Source: SAR202 cluster bacterium
Lineage (GTDB): Bacteria > Chloroflexota > Dehalococcoidia > Lucifugimonadales > UBA1123
DNA length: 17,963 nt
Direction: 5' to 3'
Assembly: GCA_030743915.1 (NCBI GenBank)
Contig: JASLRP010000559.1
Location: forward strand, 1-17,963
In this document: positions 1-6,909 of the stretch, in pieces
Layout of the letters: the number at the start of each line of letters is the position of its first letter
Numbering within the stretch: the stretch's first letter is position 1
Program-made: the position numbers and the translations under genes
The notes under the pieces: model-generated
The model's input: the letters and a program-made list of their open reading frames with translations, nothing else
The model's database searches: none
Told to the model about the DNA's origin: nothing

Positions 1-284
1 TGGCTGATGTTCCCCGCGTTGCCGTGGAACCACAGGAGCGTGATGCTGCCCTCTCCAGGCACGAGCCATCCGTGAAGTTTCGTCCCATCGGAAGCCGTGA
101 GGTTGACGTCCTCGTACTCCAGACCAACGTCTGCGGGTGTGGCGATCAACTCCTCGTCCGGAAAGTAGATCATCTGCTGGTCTATGAAACTCATCTGTCG
201 CGCCAGTAACCCTATGGCCAGGATGACCCCAGCCACAATCAATAATACCCTGAGGATGCGAACTACCCGAATGCGTTTAACCAA
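1..284 (-). CDS. Membrane-anchored alpha/beta hydrolase, C-terminus cut by window edge
   Basis: A reading frame running off the left edge encodes one hydrophobic N-terminal segment (about residues 7-30, preceded by Lys and Arg), then a lumenal or periplasmic part. That part has QQMIYFPDEE followed by DGTKLHGW and LWFHGNAGN. The last is the oxyanion-loop motif HGNAGN of the YfhR/BEM46-type alpha/beta hydrolases, whose members usually start with one membrane anchor. The nucleophile Ser, Asp and His lie beyond the edge, so activity cannot be judged. I chose the TTG at 284 because it keeps the membrane segment. An in-frame ATG at 194 would remove it and begin just after it. The gene starts 19 nt after the CopD-like gene and is probably the last visible member of that minus-strand run. 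The substrate is unknown. Confidence 0.72.
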   Translation of the reverse strand, partial: MVKRIRVVRILRVLLIVAGVILAIGLLARQMSFIDQQMIYFPDEELIATPADVGLEYEDVNLTASDGTKLHGWLVPGEGSITLLWFHGNAGNIS

Positions 285-303
285 ATCACACAGGGCATTT
301 CGT

Positions 304-780
304 TTAGACCCATAACCAGCCGTGACTGCCCGCGACTGATCCGGCAATGGTCACAAGGCTCAGGGCCAGGGCCACCACGTGGAAACGATGCACAAACGCC
401 AGCGTCCTGACCGGGTCCTTTTTTGCGCGTTCCATGAACAGACGGTGCAACACCAGCGGTTCCAGCACAAACAAAATCAGCATGAACATCACCCAGCCGA
501 TTGTCATGGCGTGGAGCCACCAGAAGCTCACATCGGTGTATCGACTCCAGCCATCGGTGTAATAAAGCATGTAGAAACCCGAGAGGCCGGTCAGCAGGGT
601 CGTGACTCTCGCCTGCAACGCGAATCGACCCTCGATCATCTCGAAGGTTGAAACCTGCTCTTCCTCCGATTTCAATCGCTTTATCGCCGGAATCAGCACG
701 GTGGTCACCATAGCGACACCGCCGATCCAGAGCACGACTCCCAATATATGAACAACTCTTGCAAAAGCGTACCCTTCCAT
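304..780 (-). CDS. CopD-like four-helix integral membrane protein
   Basis: 158 residues with four predicted membrane helices, roughly residues 5-30, 55-75, 88-112 and 132-155. His residues sit in or near the helices: H11 in helix 1, a WWLH at the start of helix 3, and HRFH before helix 4. This arrangement resembles the CopD/DUF2269-like families, small inner-membrane proteins sometimes tied to copper handling or heme redox, but the match is by general pattern only. The ATG at 780 has a good ribosome site, AAAGGA, 5-6 nt upstream on the minus strand. It follows the ABC permease gene by 93 nt on the same strand. A longer overlapping frame at 263-820 lacks membrane or family features and is not counted. 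Function in metal transport is not shown here. Confidence 0.75.
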   Translation of the reverse strand: MEGYAFARVVHILGVVLWIGGVAMVTTVLIPAIKRLKSEEEQVSTFEMIEGRFALQARVTTLLTGLSGFYMLYYTDGWSRYTDVSFWWLHAMTIGWVMFMLILFVLEPLVLHRLFMERAKKDPVRTLAFVHRFHVVALALSLVTIAGSVAGSHGWLWV

Positions 781-873
781 ATGGTCCTTTCTGAAGCCGG
801 AGCCCTGAGCCGCGGCGCAAATGATGTATTCAGTTGAGGTGATGGCGAAGCGTTGAGCTATCCGAGCCGCTCG

Positions 874-1605
874 TCACGTTCGTCGTAGGGTGGCAATTGC
901 CGCGATCAGCAGTCCCACTCCGAATCCTGCCAAGACCACCAGATTGGTCCACACGTCAGCGAGGCTCTGCCCCATCACCATGATTCCGCGAAGGCCCTCG
1001 ACGGCGTAGGTCAGAGGTAGGACCACGGATATGGCCTCCATGACCGTGGGCATCTGGTCCGTCGGCACTATCACTCCGGACAGGAATATCTGAGGGGCCA
1101 GCACGATGGGGATGAACTGCACGACCTGGAACTCGTTTCGGGCGAAGGTCGATACGAATATTCCCAGATTCACTGCCACCAGCACAACCAGCATCAGCAC
1201 CGCGACAATCTCGAATATGCTGCCCTGATACTCTATCTGAAGCGCAACTATGATGAACACCAGGATCACTGCCGCCTGGATGGTTGCGAACAGCAAGAAC
1301 CCCAGCAGGTAACCCACTAGTATGTCGCCGCGAGCCACGGTGGTAGTCATGAGACGTTCCAGTGTCCCTTGCGCCCTCTCCCGTAGAAAGCTCACGCCGG
1401 TGAGTAGGAAGGTGAAGAACATGGCGAACGTGCCTAAAAGTCCGGGCGCTACCCGGTTCAGGATGGGTTTCTGGTCGATGAGGCTGAATCCCACCAGCGC
1501 CATGACAATGAGAGGCGCCACGACTACGAGCGCCATGGAACGCCGGTCTTTGACGATCTGCCGGATGATGCGCTCGGCGATGGCCAGGGTGCGGTCTGGT
1601 GACAT
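874..1605 (-). CDS. ABC-2 type transporter permease
   Basis: 243-residue inner-membrane permease with about six hydrophobic helices. Its ABC-2 family hallmark is the segment FLRERAQGTLERLMTT (about residues 73-88), which lies between helices and contacts the ATPase. It should pair with the upstream ATPase to export a small molecule, drug or lipid-like substrate. The ATG at 1605 is preferred over an upstream in-frame extension to 1743, because that extension lies inside the ATPase gene, is Arg-rich and has no family character. The chosen ATG overlaps the ATPase stop in TGATG (1-nt overlap), which indicates translational coupling. No substrate can be inferred. Confidence 0.9.
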   Translation of the reverse strand: MSPDRTLAIAERIIRQIVKDRRSMALVVVAPLIVMALVGFSLIDQKPILNRVAPGLLGTFAMFFTFLLTGVSFLRERAQGTLERLMTTTVARGDILVGYLLGFLLFATIQAAVILVFIIVALQIEYQGSIFEIVAVLMLVVLVAVNLGIFVSTFARNEFQVVQFIPIVLAPQIFLSGVIVPTDQMPTVMEAISVVLPLTYAVEGLRGIMVMGQSLADVWTNLVVLAGFGVGLLIAAIATLRRT

Positions 1606-2345
1606 CAGCCTTCCGCCCTTCTGAGGAAGTATATGAAGGCATCCTCCAGTGAGGCGGTGGCGTCGCCGGTTGCCTCTCGAAGCTCCTGCGGAGTCCCCAC
1701 CGCGATCATCTGTCCGTCTCTCAAGAAGGCCAGACGGTCGCAATGCACAGCGTCGTCCATCGTGTGGCTGGACAGCAACATTGTTGTCCCCGAGTCGGCC
1801 ATCTCCCTGAACCGTTCCCAGAAAGTGGCCCGCAGGTCCGGGTCCAGGCCCACCGTAGGCTCGTCCAGCAAAAGAAGCGCAGGGCTATGCACCAACGAGA
1901 TCGCCAGACTCACGCGCTGTCGCATACCGCCGCTGAGATCAAGTATAGAATCATCCCGCCGCTCCCACAGACCAACGAGCCTGATAGCGTCGTCCACGGC
2001 GGCGATGCGCTCTGACTTGTCGGACATACTGTACATTCGTCCGAAAAAGTCCAGGTTCTCGCGAATGGAAAGCTCCTCATACAGAGCGCTCAACTGGGGC
2101 ATGTATCCGACCTGTCTAGCCTGCCTGGACGACGGCGGATCCCCAAGCACTCGGATGGAGCCTGCGTCTGGTTTCAACATCCCCACGAGAATCCGTATGA
2201 GAGTGGTCTTGCCCGAGCCGTTGGCTCCCAGCATTCCGAAAATCTCGCCCGGCTGGACTGTCAGCGTCAGCCCCTTCAACACCTCACGAGAACCATAGCT
2301 GAATTCGATGTCCTGAGCGTCAATGACTGGCCGTGATTCTGTCAC
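1605..2345 (-). CDS. ABC-2 type transporter ATP-binding protein
   Basis: 246-residue ABC ATPase with all signature parts in order: Walker A GANGSGKT (40-47), Q-loop Q84 in YMPQ, signature LSGGM (137-141), Walker B LLLLDEP (157-163), and the switch His H194. It powers export through the adjacent permease on the cytoplasmic face. The C-terminal tail with SLEDAFIYF is typical of the CcmA/DrrA-like exporters. The start is a GTG at 2345 with GGTGGA just upstream. No better start exists, since an in-frame upstream extension is not available. A candidate extended -10 motif lies at 2404-2412 on the minus strand, so the leader would include the heptamer repeat array at 2366-2393. The gene is divergent from the SDR at 2483. 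Confidence 0.93.
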   Translation of the reverse strand: MTESRPVIDAQDIEFSYGSREVLKGLTLTVQPGEIFGMLGANGSGKTTLIRILVGMLKPDAGSIRVLGDPPSSRQARQVGYMPQLSALYEELSIRENLDFFGRMYSMSDKSERIAAVDDAIRLVGLWERRDDSILDLSGGMRQRVSLAISLVHSPALLLLDEPTVGLDPDLRATFWERFREMADSGTTMLLSSHTMDDAVHCDRLAFLRDGQMIAVGTPQELREATGDATASLEDAFIYFLRRAEG

Positions 2346-2365
2346 ATGTCCACCGCCTGAAACTG

Positions 2366-2393
2366 GCTGAAAGCTGACTGCTTATGGCTGATC
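2366..2393 (+). repeat. Heptamer array 1, four GCTGANN-type units
   Basis: Four consecutive 7-nt units start at 2366, 2373, 2380 and 2387: GCTGAAA, GCTGACT, GCTTATG, GCTGATC. The third is degenerate. The array lies between the divergent ABC ATPase and SDR genes and would be in the ATPase leader. The same unit type recurs at 6871-6905 and, on the other strand, at 8109-8143. Confidence 0.75.
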
Positions 2394-2403
2394 GTGTGTC
2401 CGC

Positions 2404-2412
2404 AATCTACCA
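2404..2412 (-). promoter_or_regulatory. Candidate extended -10 promoter for the ABC exporter run
   Basis: On the minus strand this reads TGGTAGATT, a TGn extension plus TAGATT. It is about 59 nt ahead of the GTG start at 2345. No convincing -35 was seen. It is supported by the same motif ahead of several other genes in the window. Confidence 0.4.
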
Positions 2413-2433
2413 TGAACCACCCCCGCCAACAAC

Positions 2434-2442
2434 TGTTATAAT
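2434..2442 (+). promoter_or_regulatory. Extended -10 promoter for SDR gene
   Basis: TGTTATAAT is a perfect extended -10 (TGn plus consensus TATAAT), 40 nt ahead of the ATG at 2483. It predicts transcription from about 2449. The -35 region is poor, as expected for an extended -10 promoter. Confidence 0.6.
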
Positions 2443-2482
2443 TCGGCCCACCAGAACAATACACACGTTGGAGGCGCTCAAA

Positions 2483-3253
2483 ATGAGACTTGAAGGCAAG
2501 GTTGCGCTGATTTCCGGCGGCGCTCACGGCGTCGAGGGCGAAATGATGGGGTTCGGCGGAGCGTCGGCCCGGCTCTTCGTGCAGGAAGGCGCCAAAGTGG
2601 TGCTGGGAGACATCGCCGTTGAGGACGGCGAAAAGACAGCATCCCAGCTTCGCGACGCCGGATATGACGCCCTGTTCGTCAAGCTGGATGTCACCAACGA
2701 GCAGGACTGGGAGAATGCCGTCCGGACCGCCGTCACAAACTTCGGCAGGCTGGACATCATGGTCAACAACGCCGGAACCGGCGGCCCTGGCAATGTCGAG
2801 GAGACCACCGAGGATATCTGGGACGGCCAGATGGACGTTCACGCCAAGGGCGTTTTCCTGGGCACCAAGCACGCCATTCCCGAGATGCGGAAGGTCGGCG
2901 GCGGTTCCATCATCAATATATCGTCCATATACGGTCTCGTTGGCAGCGTCGGCTCCACGGCCTACCACGCCGCGAAAGGGGCGATTCGGATATTCAGCAA
3001 GTCGGCTGCCGTCCAGTACGCTTCCGAGAATATCCGAGTCAACTCGGTCCATCCCGGCTTCATCACCACGCCTCTGACCAGGGAAGGTTTGAAAAATCCC
3101 GAACGCGAGCAGTTCATGTTGGATCGCATACCAATGGGCAGAATTGGAGACCCGGACGAGATAGCCAAGGGCATCGTGTACCTGGCCTCGGACGAATCTT
3201 CCTACATGACTGGCTCGGAACTGGTCATCGACGGCGGGATGACGGCGCAGTAG
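2483..3253 (+). CDS. Short-chain dehydrogenase/reductase (SDR) with insertion in the cofactor loop
   Basis: 256-residue classical SDR oxidoreductase acting on an unknown alcohol or ketone. Seen: a Rossmann Gly-rich loop starting SGGAHG (11-16), Asp43 at the end of strand 2 (suggests NAD over NADP), NNAG (95-98), Ser148, and YHAAK giving Tyr161 and Lys165. The C-terminal segment is YLASDESSYMTGSELVIDGG, a standard SDR ending. Two oddities stand out. Residues 17-23 (VEGEMMG) are an extra seven residues in the glycine loop compared with the second SDR at 8697. The tetrad Asn is replaced by His120 in DVHAKG, where the other SDR has Asn. The ATG at 2483 has GGAG about 10 nt upstream; an earlier in-frame extension to 2384 precedes the likely promoter. 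The gene is followed by a palindromic repeat before the next run. Confidence 0.93.
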   Translation: MRLEGKVALISGGAHGVEGEMMGFGGASARLFVQEGAKVVLGDIAVEDGEKTASQLRDAGYDALFVKLDVTNEQDWENAVRTAVTNFGRLDIMVNNAGTGGPGNVEETTEDIWDGQMDVHAKGVFLGTKHAIPEMRKVGGGSIINISSIYGLVGSVGSTAYHAAKGAIRIFSKSAAVQYASENIRVNSVHPGFITTPLTREGLKNPEREQFMLDRIPMGRIGDPDEIAKGIVYLASDESSYMTGSELVIDGGMTAQ

Positions 3254-3301
3254 GGTCGGCGAGGCATCGGGTATCAGGTTTCAGGGACACAGAACGAGAC
3301 A

Positions 3302-3394
3302 CGCCATTCTGAGCGCTCTCACGAAGAATCTGATGTCAGTTTGGCAACACCAGTCTTGCACACGACCAGATGCTTCGCTCCATTCAGCATGGCG
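3302..3394. repeat. Palindromic dispersed repeat, copy 1
   Basis: About 93 nt bounded by CGCCATTCTGAGCG at the left and TCAGCATGGCG at the right. The two ends are imperfect inverted repeats of about 30 nt, sharing the core GCGAAG-like and ATCTG blocks, with a ~25-30 nt central part. Flanking bases extend the outer palindrome to CACGCCAT/ATGGCGTG. It ends about 24 nt before the HAD gene start. Two further copies are at 6771 and 8427. Confidence 0.8.
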
Positions 3395-3417
3395 TGGGGC
3401 GATATTTCGGAGGGCAC

Positions 3418-4041
3418 ATGGAAACCCCGTCAGACTTCCGAGAGGTGGTCATCGACTTCGGGTTCACGTTGTGTTCTGACTACTATTTTCGAGAGCTTGG
3501 GACTCGCTATGAAAAACGCATCACTGAATTGGTGTTCTCTCGCGACTCGGAGATTGGCCGTCAGTGGATGGGCGGGCTGGTCTCATCGGAGGATGTGGCC
3601 GAATACCTGTCCAATCATCTGGACATATCGGCAAATGACATACACTCGGCGTTAACACGAGGATGCACACAAATGTCCTTCAATAAGGCAGTGTGGGACT
3701 TTGCGAGGAGCCAGCGGGCCGACGGTCGCAAAACGGCGCTTGTGACCGTCAATGCCGACATATTCAGAGATGTCATCGTTCCGTCTCACGGTTTGGACAG
3801 GGAGTTCGACACGATCGTGAGTTCTTCGGATTTCGGAGTGAAATTGCCCTCGAAGCAAACCCTGTGGGACACCGCCTTCGAAGCGCTGGGCGCCGAATTC
3901 GGGTACGCCAACAGCCTTCTGATAGAAGACACACGGCGAGAGGTCGAGCTATTCAGGAATCTGGGCGGCGCGGCACACCAGTACCGGAATGACTCGGAAT
4001 TCAACGACTGGCTCGACTCATCAGGGCTGTCGAAAACATGA
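3418..4041 (+). CDS. HAD-superfamily hydrolase-like protein with variant motif I
   Basis: 207 residues with the haloacid dehalogenase fold motifs: motif I VVIDFGFTL (nucleophile candidate Asp13, Thr17), motif II Thr110 in ALVTVN, motif III Lys142 in DFGVKLPSK, and motif IV Glu170-Asp171 in LLIEDT. Phosphatases of this family have DxDxT in motif I. Here the second acidic residue is Gly15, so the usual acid/base is missing. Phosphonatase-like (DxA) and dehalogenase-like (DxY) members also lack it, so the chemistry may not be phosphate ester hydrolysis. The ATG at 3418 has GGAGGG just upstream (3409-3414); the frame opens earlier at 3370 but that part lies in the repeat. Its stop overlaps the next gene in ATGA, and it probably belongs to the same transcript as the next three genes. 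Confidence 0.85.
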   Translation: METPSDFREVVIDFGFTLCSDYYFRELGTRYEKRITELVFSRDSEIGRQWMGGLVSSEDVAEYLSNHLDISANDIHSALTRGCTQMSFNKAVWDFARSQRADGRKTALVTVNADIFRDVIVPSHGLDREFDTIVSSSDFGVKLPSKQTLWDTAFEALGAEFGYANSLLIEDTRREVELFRNLGGAAHQYRNDSEFNDWLDSSGLSKT

Positions 4042-4694
4042 CATCACAAGACCACAAGCGCACCGTTGCCCACGGATACGACAAGATAGGCGAAATCTAC
4101 GGACAGCAGGCCACGCGCTCGCGCACGGCGCAGCGCGCGAAGTATGAGCGCGTCCTGCTCGACGGCCTTGAAGAAGGCTCCAGAGCGCTGGACCTGGGGT
4201 GCGGCTCTGGAATTCCAACGACTCGTAGGCTGGCGCGAAAGTTCCGGGTCACGGGCGCGGACATATCTGAAAAGCAGGTGGAGAGGGCGAGAGTCAACGT
4301 CCCCAGCGCGGAGTTCATCTGTTCCGACATGGCAGCGCTGGATTTCCCGCCCAACACCTTCGATGGCGTTGCCGCCTTCTACTCCATAATTCACCTGCCC
4401 AGAGACGAGCAGGGCGCGATGCTGAAGTCCATCGCCTCGTGGCTCAAACCCGGCGGGTTATTCGTGGCATCGCTAGGTATCGGCGACACCGAGGTCGATT
4501 ATGACAGGTCGTGGCTGGGCGCCCCCATGTTCTGGAGCGCTTACGACGCCGAGACCAACCGCCGCCTGATCGACGAGTCCGGTCTCCAGACTGTCAGCGC
4601 TCTCGAAGAAACAACCTACCTGCGGGGAGAGGAAGCCGACCTCCACGGAGAGTCGGAGACCTTCCTGTGGGTCGTGGCACGGAAATTACGTTGA
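4038..4694 (+). CDS. Class I SAM-dependent methyltransferase
   Basis: 218-residue methyltransferase with motif I LDLGCGSGIP (51-60), the acidic residue after strand 2 (GADIS, Asp75), a motif II-like segment around FDGVAAFYSIIHL, and motif III around LKPGGLF. It is of the small-molecule type (type 11/12), with no DNA- or RNA-binding extras, so the substrate is probably a metabolite of the surrounding pathway. The start overlaps the HAD stop by 4 nt (ATGA) and its stop overlaps the next gene's TTG start by 4 nt, which implies coupled translation of three genes. Confidence 0.92.
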   Translation: MTSQDHKRTVAHGYDKIGEIYGQQATRSRTAQRAKYERVLLDGLEEGSRALDLGCGSGIPTTRRLARKFRVTGADISEKQVERARVNVPSAEFICSDMAALDFPPNTFDGVAAFYSIIHLPRDEQGAMLKSIASWLKPGGLFVASLGIGDTEVDYDRSWLGAPMFWSAYDAETNRRLIDESGLQTVSALEETTYLRGEEADLHGESETFLWVVARKLR

Positions 4695-5536
4695 CCATCG
4701 ACTTCCACACCCACATATTCCCGCCGTGGCTGCGGGACCAACGCGAGCGCTGGCTGGAGCGAGACGCCACGTTCGGAGAGTTGTTCTCCAACCCGAAAGC
4801 GAAACTCGCGACCGTCGATGACCTGCTAGGCGCGATGGACGAGGATGGCATCGACCAGGCAGTCGTCATGGGCATGGGGTGGACTGACGCTGGTCTCGCT
4901 CGCGAGGTCAACGACTACATCATCGAGTCAACGCGGACTCACGCCGACCGTCTCATCGGGTTCGCGGGGCTCAACCCCGCATGGGGCAGCGAGGCGGCAA
5001 AAGAGGCAGACCGATGCGCCCACGCAGGGCTTCGAGGAGTCGGCGAGCTTCACCCGGACACCCAGGGTTACGATCTTGGGGATGAAGGCGTCATGACTCC
5101 CCTCCTAGAAGCCGCCCAGGAACATGGCCTGATAATCACCACCCACTCCTCAGAGCCTGTGGGACACCTCTACACGGGCAAGGGTCGCACAACGCCCGAT
5201 GTGCTGTGGCGATTCTTTCAAAACTCTGGAAGATTCCCTGCCGTCAAAATTATCTGCGCTCACTGGGGAGGCGGCCTGCCCTTCTACGCTCTCATGCCCG
5301 AGGTGAAGGACGCCCTGCGAAACGTCTATTTCGACACTGCGGCATCGCCGTTCCTGTACACGCCCCAGGTATTTTCGACGGTTGAAAGGCTGGTCGGGGC
5401 TGATAAAATACTGTTCGCCAGCGACTATCCGCTCCTGAGACCAAAGCGACTGCTCAAGCAACTGGAAGAATCGGGACTGCCAGCAGAAAGTCAGCATAAT
5501 ATTCGAACGTCGGGGCTGCGCCTGCTTGGGCTGTGA
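4691..5536 (+). CDS. Amidohydrolase-2 family metal-dependent hydrolase
   Basis: 281-residue TIM-barrel hydrolase or decarboxylase of the amidohydrolase-2 family (ACMSD/gamma-resorcylate decarboxylase relatives). Metal-binding pattern seen: HxH at His6 and His8 (DFHTH), His152 in TTHSSE, His191 in CAHWGGG, and Asp245 in FASDYPLL. Members hydrolyse lactones or amides or decarboxylate aromatic acids; which applies here is not visible. The start is taken as TTG at 4691, which overlaps the methyltransferase TGA stop in TTGA and puts the first His six residues in, normal for the family. Longer upstream extension in frame to 4511 lies inside the methyltransferase gene. The enolase-superfamily gene follows after 31 nt. 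Confidence 0.9.
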   Translation: MTIDFHTHIFPPWLRDQRERWLERDATFGELFSNPKAKLATVDDLLGAMDEDGIDQAVVMGMGWTDAGLAREVNDYIIESTRTHADRLIGFAGLNPAWGSEAAKEADRCAHAGLRGVGELHPDTQGYDLGDEGVMTPLLEAAQEHGLIITTHSSEPVGHLYTGKGRTTPDVLWRFFQNSGRFPAVKIICAHWGGGLPFYALMPEVKDALRNVYFDTAASPFLYTPQVFSTVERLVGADKILFASDYPLLRPKRLLKQLEESGLPAESQHNIRTSGLRLLGL

Positions 5537-5567
5537 TTCCGACCAACCGCCTGGAGGACAGCATCCC

Positions 5568-6725
5568 ATGAAAATCACCAAGATCGACACTTTCACGGTC
5601 AAAGGGCTGGCATGGCCCTGGCTGTTTTGCGCAGTCAGGACCGACGAGGGCATCACCGGGTATTCGGAGTTCGGATTCGGCAGGCTGGCCCACGGCATTG
5701 TCGGACTTGTGAAGGATTTTGAGGACGTGCTGGTGGGCAAGGACCCCAGGCCTGTCGAGCAAAATTACGAAGCAATGAGGCGAATGTCAGAGTACTCTTT
5801 CGGGGGCGCGACCCAGCAGGCCATCGCGGGCATCGAGCTTGCCCTGTGGGACATCAAAGGCAAAGCCGCTGGCATGCCGGTCCACGAACTGTTGGGCGGC
5901 CCAACCCGTTCAGAGCAGCGGGTTTACTGGTCCCATCTTGCCACATATCAGGTCGCCTTCTCCGAGATTCTGGGAACTCCTGCTGTCGAAAGTTGGGACG
6001 ACATTCGCGCTCTGGTGAGGCAGGCGCTTGATGCAGGATACACGGGGTTCAAGACAAACTTTGTTACTCCAGGCGGCGGCGGACGGCGTCCTCTGTTTCT
6101 GACCAGCACGGACAAAGTGGCATCGAGGGATTTTCTGGCCGACGCGGTCACCCAGATAGAAACGATGCGCGATGAGGCAGGCCCCGACATCGACATCATG
6201 GTTGACATCAATCAGAACTTCCGGCCGGAGGGTCAGATCAAGATCGCTCAGGCACTGGAGCCTTATGACATCACCTGGCTGGAGATCGACAACCTCAGCG
6301 CCGACGCTCTGAAGAAAGTGCGAAGCTCCACCCGCACGACGATCCTGACCGGAGAAAGACTGCTGACGACCCACGAGTATTACCCCTACTTCGAGGCTGG
6401 AGCTATGGACGTCATCAAGCTGGACCTCCAGTGGCAGGGCCTGATCTCAGCCCGTCAGGTGGCGAACATGGCCTATCACTATGAGATGAACGTCGCTCCC
6501 CACAACTTCAACGGCCACCTGTCCACCTTCCAGACGATGAACCTGTGCGCGACGGTCAACAACGTCAAGATATCTGAGTCCGATCCGGTTCAGACTCCCT
6601 GGCGCGATGAACTGTTCACCAACGTTCCCGAAATCTCAGGCGGCATGGTGAAGATACCCGATGGGCCCGGCTGGGGGACTGATCTCAACGAGGACGCAGC
6701 GGCGAAATACCTGGTTGACGGCTAG
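5568..6725 (+). CDS. Enolase-superfamily enzyme (mandelate racemase/muconate lactonizing type)
   Basis: 385 residues: N-terminal capping domain (about 1-120), then a modified TIM barrel. Metal ligands by motif are Asp213 (MVDINQN), Glu239 (WLEID) and Glu263 (TGERL). Other active-site candidates are Lys162 in FKTN, Asp286 in KLDL and His312 in APHNFNG. The pattern resembles sugar-acid dehydratase/MR subgroups, which abstract the proton alpha to a carboxylate. Two points differ from the classical KxK and LEEP: the second Lys is Asn164 and the motif around Glu239 is LEID. The ATG at 5568 has GGAGG (5553-5557) 10 nt upstream. The enzyme closes the plus-strand run, and together with the amidohydrolase suggests breakdown of a sugar acid or lactone. 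The substrate is not identifiable. Confidence 0.9.
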   Translation: MKITKIDTFTVKGLAWPWLFCAVRTDEGITGYSEFGFGRLAHGIVGLVKDFEDVLVGKDPRPVEQNYEAMRRMSEYSFGGATQQAIAGIELALWDIKGKAAGMPVHELLGGPTRSEQRVYWSHLATYQVAFSEILGTPAVESWDDIRALVRQALDAGYTGFKTNFVTPGGGGRRPLFLTSTDKVASRDFLADAVTQIETMRDEAGPDIDIMVDINQNFRPEGQIKIAQALEPYDITWLEIDNLSADALKKVRSSTRTTILTGERLLTTHEYYPYFEAGAMDVIKLDLQWQGLISARQVANMAYHYEMNVAPHNFNGHLSTFQTMNLCATVNNVKISESDPVQTPWRDELFTNVPEISGGMVKIPDGPGWGTDLNEDAAAKYLVDG

Positions 6726-6727
6726 CA

Positions 6728-6742
6728 GCCGCTGATAGCGGC
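6728..6742 (+). other. Short hairpin after enolase-family stop
   Basis: GCCGCT-GAT-AGCGGC, a 6-bp perfect stem with a 3-nt loop, 2 nt after the stop. There is no T-run after it, so it is at best a weak terminator or RNA-stabilising stem. Confidence 0.35.
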
Positions 6743-6770
6743 ATCGGTGTCAATCCGAACAGCCAAAACA

Positions 6771-6865
6771 CGCGATTCTGAGCGGATGCGAAGAATTTCG
6801 TCGTCAGTGAGACAAGCGTTGTTTTACACGCGACCAGATGCTTCGACTGCGGTCTCAGCATGGCG
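6771..6865. repeat. Palindromic dispersed repeat, copy 2
   Basis: About 95 nt, CGCGATTCTGAGCGGATGCG at the left and GGTCTCAGCATGGCG at the right, with the conserved CGACCAGATGCTTCG block near 6831-6845. It lies between the convergent enolase-family and FIST genes, so it could form a strong hairpin in either transcript. A heptamer array starts 6 nt later. Confidence 0.85.
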
Positions 6866-6870
6866 AGTTT

Positions 6871-6905
6871 GCTGACGGCTGTTGGCTGATTGCTGACGGC
6901 TGAAA
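6871..6905 (+). repeat. Heptamer array 2, five GCTGNNN units
   Basis: Units start at 6871, 6878, 6885, 6892 and 6899: GCTGACG, GCTGTTG, GCTGATT, GCTGACG, GCTGAAA. It ends 4 nt before the FIST stop codon, so it would be transcribed in the FIST 3' region as the reverse complement. Confidence 0.85.
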
Positions 6906-6909
6906 GCCC

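Noticed and set aside
263..820. 185-residue minus-strand frame over the CopD-like gene
   Set aside because: Arg/Gly/His-rich composition, no membrane segments or family character; the 304-780 frame has clear helices and a ribosome site.
2342..3052. 236-residue minus-strand frame under the first SDR
   Set aside because: Antisense shadow of a full SDR with catalytic residues.
6728..6742. Intrinsic terminator after the enolase-family gene
   Set aside because: Only a 6-bp stem and no T-run; reported as a hairpin only.
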